Below, piece after piece: positions 62,078-64,000 of a stretch of DNA of 64,000 nt (position 1 is its first letter; each line of letters opens with the position of its first letter). Source of the stretch: Streptomyces sp. CG 926. GTDB lineage: Bacteria > Actinomycetota > Actinomycetes > Streptomycetales > Streptomycetaceae. The notes under the pieces were generated by a model. It saw nothing but the letters and a program-made list of their open reading frames with translations, was not told where the DNA came from and searched no databases. The position numbers and the translations under genes were made by a program. The DNA is taken from positions 372,001 to 436,000 of the forward strand of contig NZ_QGGZ01000001.1 of the NCBI RefSeq assembly GCF_003148825.1, written 5' to 3'.

Positions 62078-62818
62078 ATGGACGAGACGACGCGGATGAA
62101 GGCGCTCCGCAGGGCCGCGACGAACAACGCCGCGTGGTGCGAAGCTGTTTGTCGTGCGCACGGACTGTCACCGCGGTACGACGGCGAGCAGCTCTGGTTC
62201 AGCGCGCGGCGGACTCCGCCGATGTATCCCGACGCCGTGACCCTGGAGCCGGCCGTGTCGGCGCGGAGCGTGGTCCGGGGTGTCGACATCGCCTCCCCCG
62301 GCTGCTCCGTGAAGGACAGCTTCGCCGACCTGGATCTTGTCGGGGACGGCTTCGAGGTGCTCTTCGAGGCGCAGTGGATCCACCGGCCCGCCGGGGCGCC
62401 GATGCCCGAGCCGGACGCCGAGGCGGCCGGGTTGGAGTGGTCCGAGGTCGCGGACGCCGAGGAACTGGCGGCCTGGGAGGCCGCCTTCGAGGGAGGGGAC
62501 GGCTCCGGGGGCGACAGGACGTTCCGGCCGGCCCTGCTCCGCGACGGGATCGTGTTCCTGGCCGGTCGGGCCGACGGCCGGATCGTCGCCGGCGCCGTCG
62601 CGAGCACCGGCGGGGGCGTCGTCGGCGTGTCCAACCTGTTCGGGCCCGCCTGGCCGGGTGTCCTCGGCGCGGTCTGCGCCCGGTGGCCGGGGCTGGACGT
62701 GGTCGGCTACGAACACGGGGAGGACCTGGAGACTGCGGTCCGGGCCGGGTTCACCGCGATCGGGCCGCTGCGGGTATGGCTGCGTCCGAACGGGACCGGC
62801 ACTGTTTTGGCGCAGTGA
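62078..62818 (+). CDS. GNAT-like acetyltransferase domain protein
   Basis: 246 aa. The C-terminal half has the GNAT-type core (VFLAGRADGRIVAGAVASTGGGVVGVSNLF; a late GYEHGEDLETAVRAGFTAIGPL). The N-terminal half (RAATNNAAWCEAVCRAHG, LWFSARRTPPMYPDAVTL) is typical of actinobacterial two-part GNAT-like proteins. The acetyl-CoA motif R/Q-x-x-G-x-G/A is not clear. ATG 62078; a GTG at 62072 is possible. Confidence 0.75.
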   Translation: MDETTRMKALRRAATNNAAWCEAVCRAHGLSPRYDGEQLWFSARRTPPMYPDAVTLEPAVSARSVVRGVDIASPGCSVKDSFADLDLVGDGFEVLFEAQWIHRPAGAPMPEPDAEAAGLEWSEVADAEELAAWEAAFEGGDGSGGDRTFRPALLRDGIVFLAGRADGRIVAGAVASTGGGVVGVSNLFGPAWPGVLGAVCARWPGLDVVGYEHGEDLETAVRAGFTAIGPLRVWLRPNGTGTVLAQ

Positions 62819-62842
62819 TCGACTTCCGGTGAGACTGACGCC

Positions 62843-63388
62843 GTGACATCGAATCAAACAGGCCGTCTCATCGGCGCCATATTCGGGCTCGTCTTCGTCG
62901 CGGCGAACGCCGGAACCCTACCCACGGTCGCCGCCGTCCCGCTGCGCGTGCTCGCGGTCGTCTCGTTCGTCGCCCTGTTCATCGCACTGCGCCGGACACG
63001 GACGACCCCGGCTGCCGACGACGAGAGCATGGGCGCGGCCGCGGCCGCGGCCGCGCCGAAGAGGTTCGGGCGGGGCTATCGGCTCGTGGTGGCCGCCGAA
63101 GTGGTCGCCGCGCTGGCCGGTTTCCTCGTCATCACCCGCGTACTGCACGCCCCGCAGGCCTCGGTGGCCTGGCTCAGCCTGGTCGTCGGGCTGCACTTCT
63201 TCGGTCTCGCCGCCGTCTGGCGCATGCCCTCGCTGCGATGGCTGGCGGCGGCGATGACCGCCTGCGGCGCCGCCGGTCTCGTGCTGGCCGCGTGCGGTGC
63301 CTCGCTCGCCGTCATCGCGACCGTCGCGGGCATCGCCCCCGGCGCCCTGCTCCTCGGCGCCGTCTGGTGGAGCCTGCGCACGCCTTAG
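62843..63388 (+). CDS. Small membrane protein
   Basis: 181 aa with about five hydrophobic segments and an Ala-rich central loop (MGAAAAAAAPKRF). GTG start at 62843, 24 nt after the GNAT-like gene. No catalytic motif recognised. Its stop overlaps the stop of the convergent peptidase gene by two bases. Confidence 0.75.
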   Translation: MTSNQTGRLIGAIFGLVFVAANAGTLPTVAAVPLRVLAVVSFVALFIALRRTRTTPAADDESMGAAAAAAAPKRFGRGYRLVVAAEVVAALAGFLVITRVLHAPQASVAWLSLVVGLHFFGLAAVWRMPSLRWLAAAMTACGAAGLVLAACGASLAVIATVAGIAPGALLLGAVWWSLRTP

Positions 63389-64000
63389 CCCATCCCCAGG
63401 TCCAGCCGCGGGACGTCGGTGCGCTCGATGCCGAAGACCTGTGCGTACAGGGCGAGTTCGACCTCCAGCGCACGCACCATGGTGTCCGCCCGGCGGAAAC
63501 CGTGGCCCTCGCCCTCGAAGGTCACGTACGCGTGCGGCACCCCTACCGGCCGCCCCCGCAGGGCGTCGAGCAGCCGTTCCGCCTGGGCCGGCGGGCAGAT
63601 CGGGTCCTCCAGCCCTTGCAGGAGGACGAACGGCGCCGTGATCCCGTCGGCGCGGGCCACCGGGGAACGCTCGCGGTTGAGTACGGCCAGGGTCTGCGGC
63701 GGCCCCGCCAGGCTCTCGACGTAGCGGGATTCCAGGTCGTGGGTCTCCTCGGCGAAGCCCTGCAGGTCCAGCACCGGGTAGATGATCGCGGCGCACGCGT
63801 ACAGGTCGGTGGCGGCGAGCGAGGCCGCGGCCGTCCAACCGCCCGCGCTACCGCCGCGGATGGCGAGCCGGGCGGGGTCGGCGGTGCCCTCGGCGGCCAG
63901 CGCGCGGGCGACCGCCGCGCAGTCCTCCACGTCCACCACGCCCCACTGCTCGCGCAGCCGCTCCCGGTAGGCGCGGCCGTAGCCGGTGGAACCGCCGTAG
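63385..64000 (-). CDS. S9-family (prolyl oligopeptidase-like) peptidase, 3' part
   Basis: The frame is open from the window's right edge to the TAA at 63385-63387, so only the C-terminal about 205 residues are present. The catalytic serine is in RGGSAGGW, the Asp in LQGLEDPICPPAQ and the His in EGEGHGFRR, all the alpha/beta-hydrolase triad of S9 enzymes (acylaminoacyl-peptidase type). The N-terminal propeller lies beyond the window. Confidence 0.85.
   Translation of the reverse strand, partial: YGGSTGYGRAYRERLREQWGVVDVEDCAAVARALAAEGTADPARLAIRGGSAGGWTAAASLAATDLYACAAIIYPVLDLQGFAEETHDLESRYVESLAGPPQTLAVLNRERSPVARADGITAPFVLLQGLEDPICPPAQAERLLDALRGRPVGVPHAYVTFEGEGHGFRRADTMVRALEVELALYAQVFGIERTDVPRLDLGMG

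Overview
The window is very GC-rich actinobacterial DNA, almost certainly from Streptomyces or a close relative. The evidence is the codon bias, the frequent GTG and TTG starts, leaderless-looking genes, an HrdB-type principal sigma factor, an MmyB-type regulator, DUF6545 (MAB_1171c-family) membrane proteins, and a short intergenic hairpin of the type scattered through Streptomyces genomes. It holds about 45 protein genes, one tRNA-Leu, and a set of operator-like palindromes and terminator hairpins. No insertion sequence, integrase or CRISPR array was seen.

Layout. 0.1-7.6 kb: a Ser/Thr kinase fused to an MFS exporter, metG, and a translationally coupled sigma factor / IclR-domain pair. 7.6-15 kb: the most unusual accessory block. 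It has an operator-like palindrome, an HTH regulator, an ImmA/IrrE zinc peptidase, two tandem diverged DUF6545 membrane proteins, then an Old-Yellow-Enzyme flavin reductase and an FAD oxidoreductase. 15.3-21.4 kb: tRNA-Leu(GAG), an LtrA-like membrane protein, a FabH-like synthase, fdhD, a 2Fe-2S protein, and a bile-acid-symporter-like transporter divergent from a LysR regulator. 21.5-28.2 kb: an acyl-CoA ligase and a LivJ/H/M/F/G-type ABC importer in which both permeases and one ATPase are a single polypeptide; the promoter before the binding protein carries two identical-class palindromes. 28.3-38.2 kb: mostly housekeeping genes (aldo-keto reductase, pterin dehydratase, methyltransferases, a Tat-exported FAD enzyme, an MmyB-type regulator, folD, hrdB). 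A SigR-like promoter precedes hrdB.

38.2-47.5 kb: a MoxR ATPase / vWA-metallopeptidase pair, an SRPBCC protein, an amino-acid permease, a membrane phosphodiesterase, a metallo-beta-lactamase-fold protein and a DedA protein. 47.6-55.7 kb: a secreted NHL propeller, a MarR-type gene behind a MerR-type 19-bp-spacer promoter, an aminotransferase-fold protein with no lysine at all, a mycothiol-dependent-type DinB protein, a methyltransferase, a DUF5107/TPR protein and an arginase-family protein with an altered metal motif. 55.8-62 kb: a polymorphic-toxin operon (SseB-like, WXG100-like, RHS protein with C-terminal toxin-like domain, immunity candidate) carrying two in-frame stops and one frameshift. 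62-64 kb: an acetyltransferase-like protein, a small membrane protein and the 3' part of an S9-family peptidase gene that runs off the window.

The best candidates for undescribed biology are the HTH / ImmA-IrrE / double-DUF6545 / flavoenzyme block, the lysine-free aminotransferase fold, the duplicated metallopeptidase in the MoxR-linked vWA protein, and the damaged T7SS-type toxin operon. All functional statements come from reading the sequence; no database search was run.
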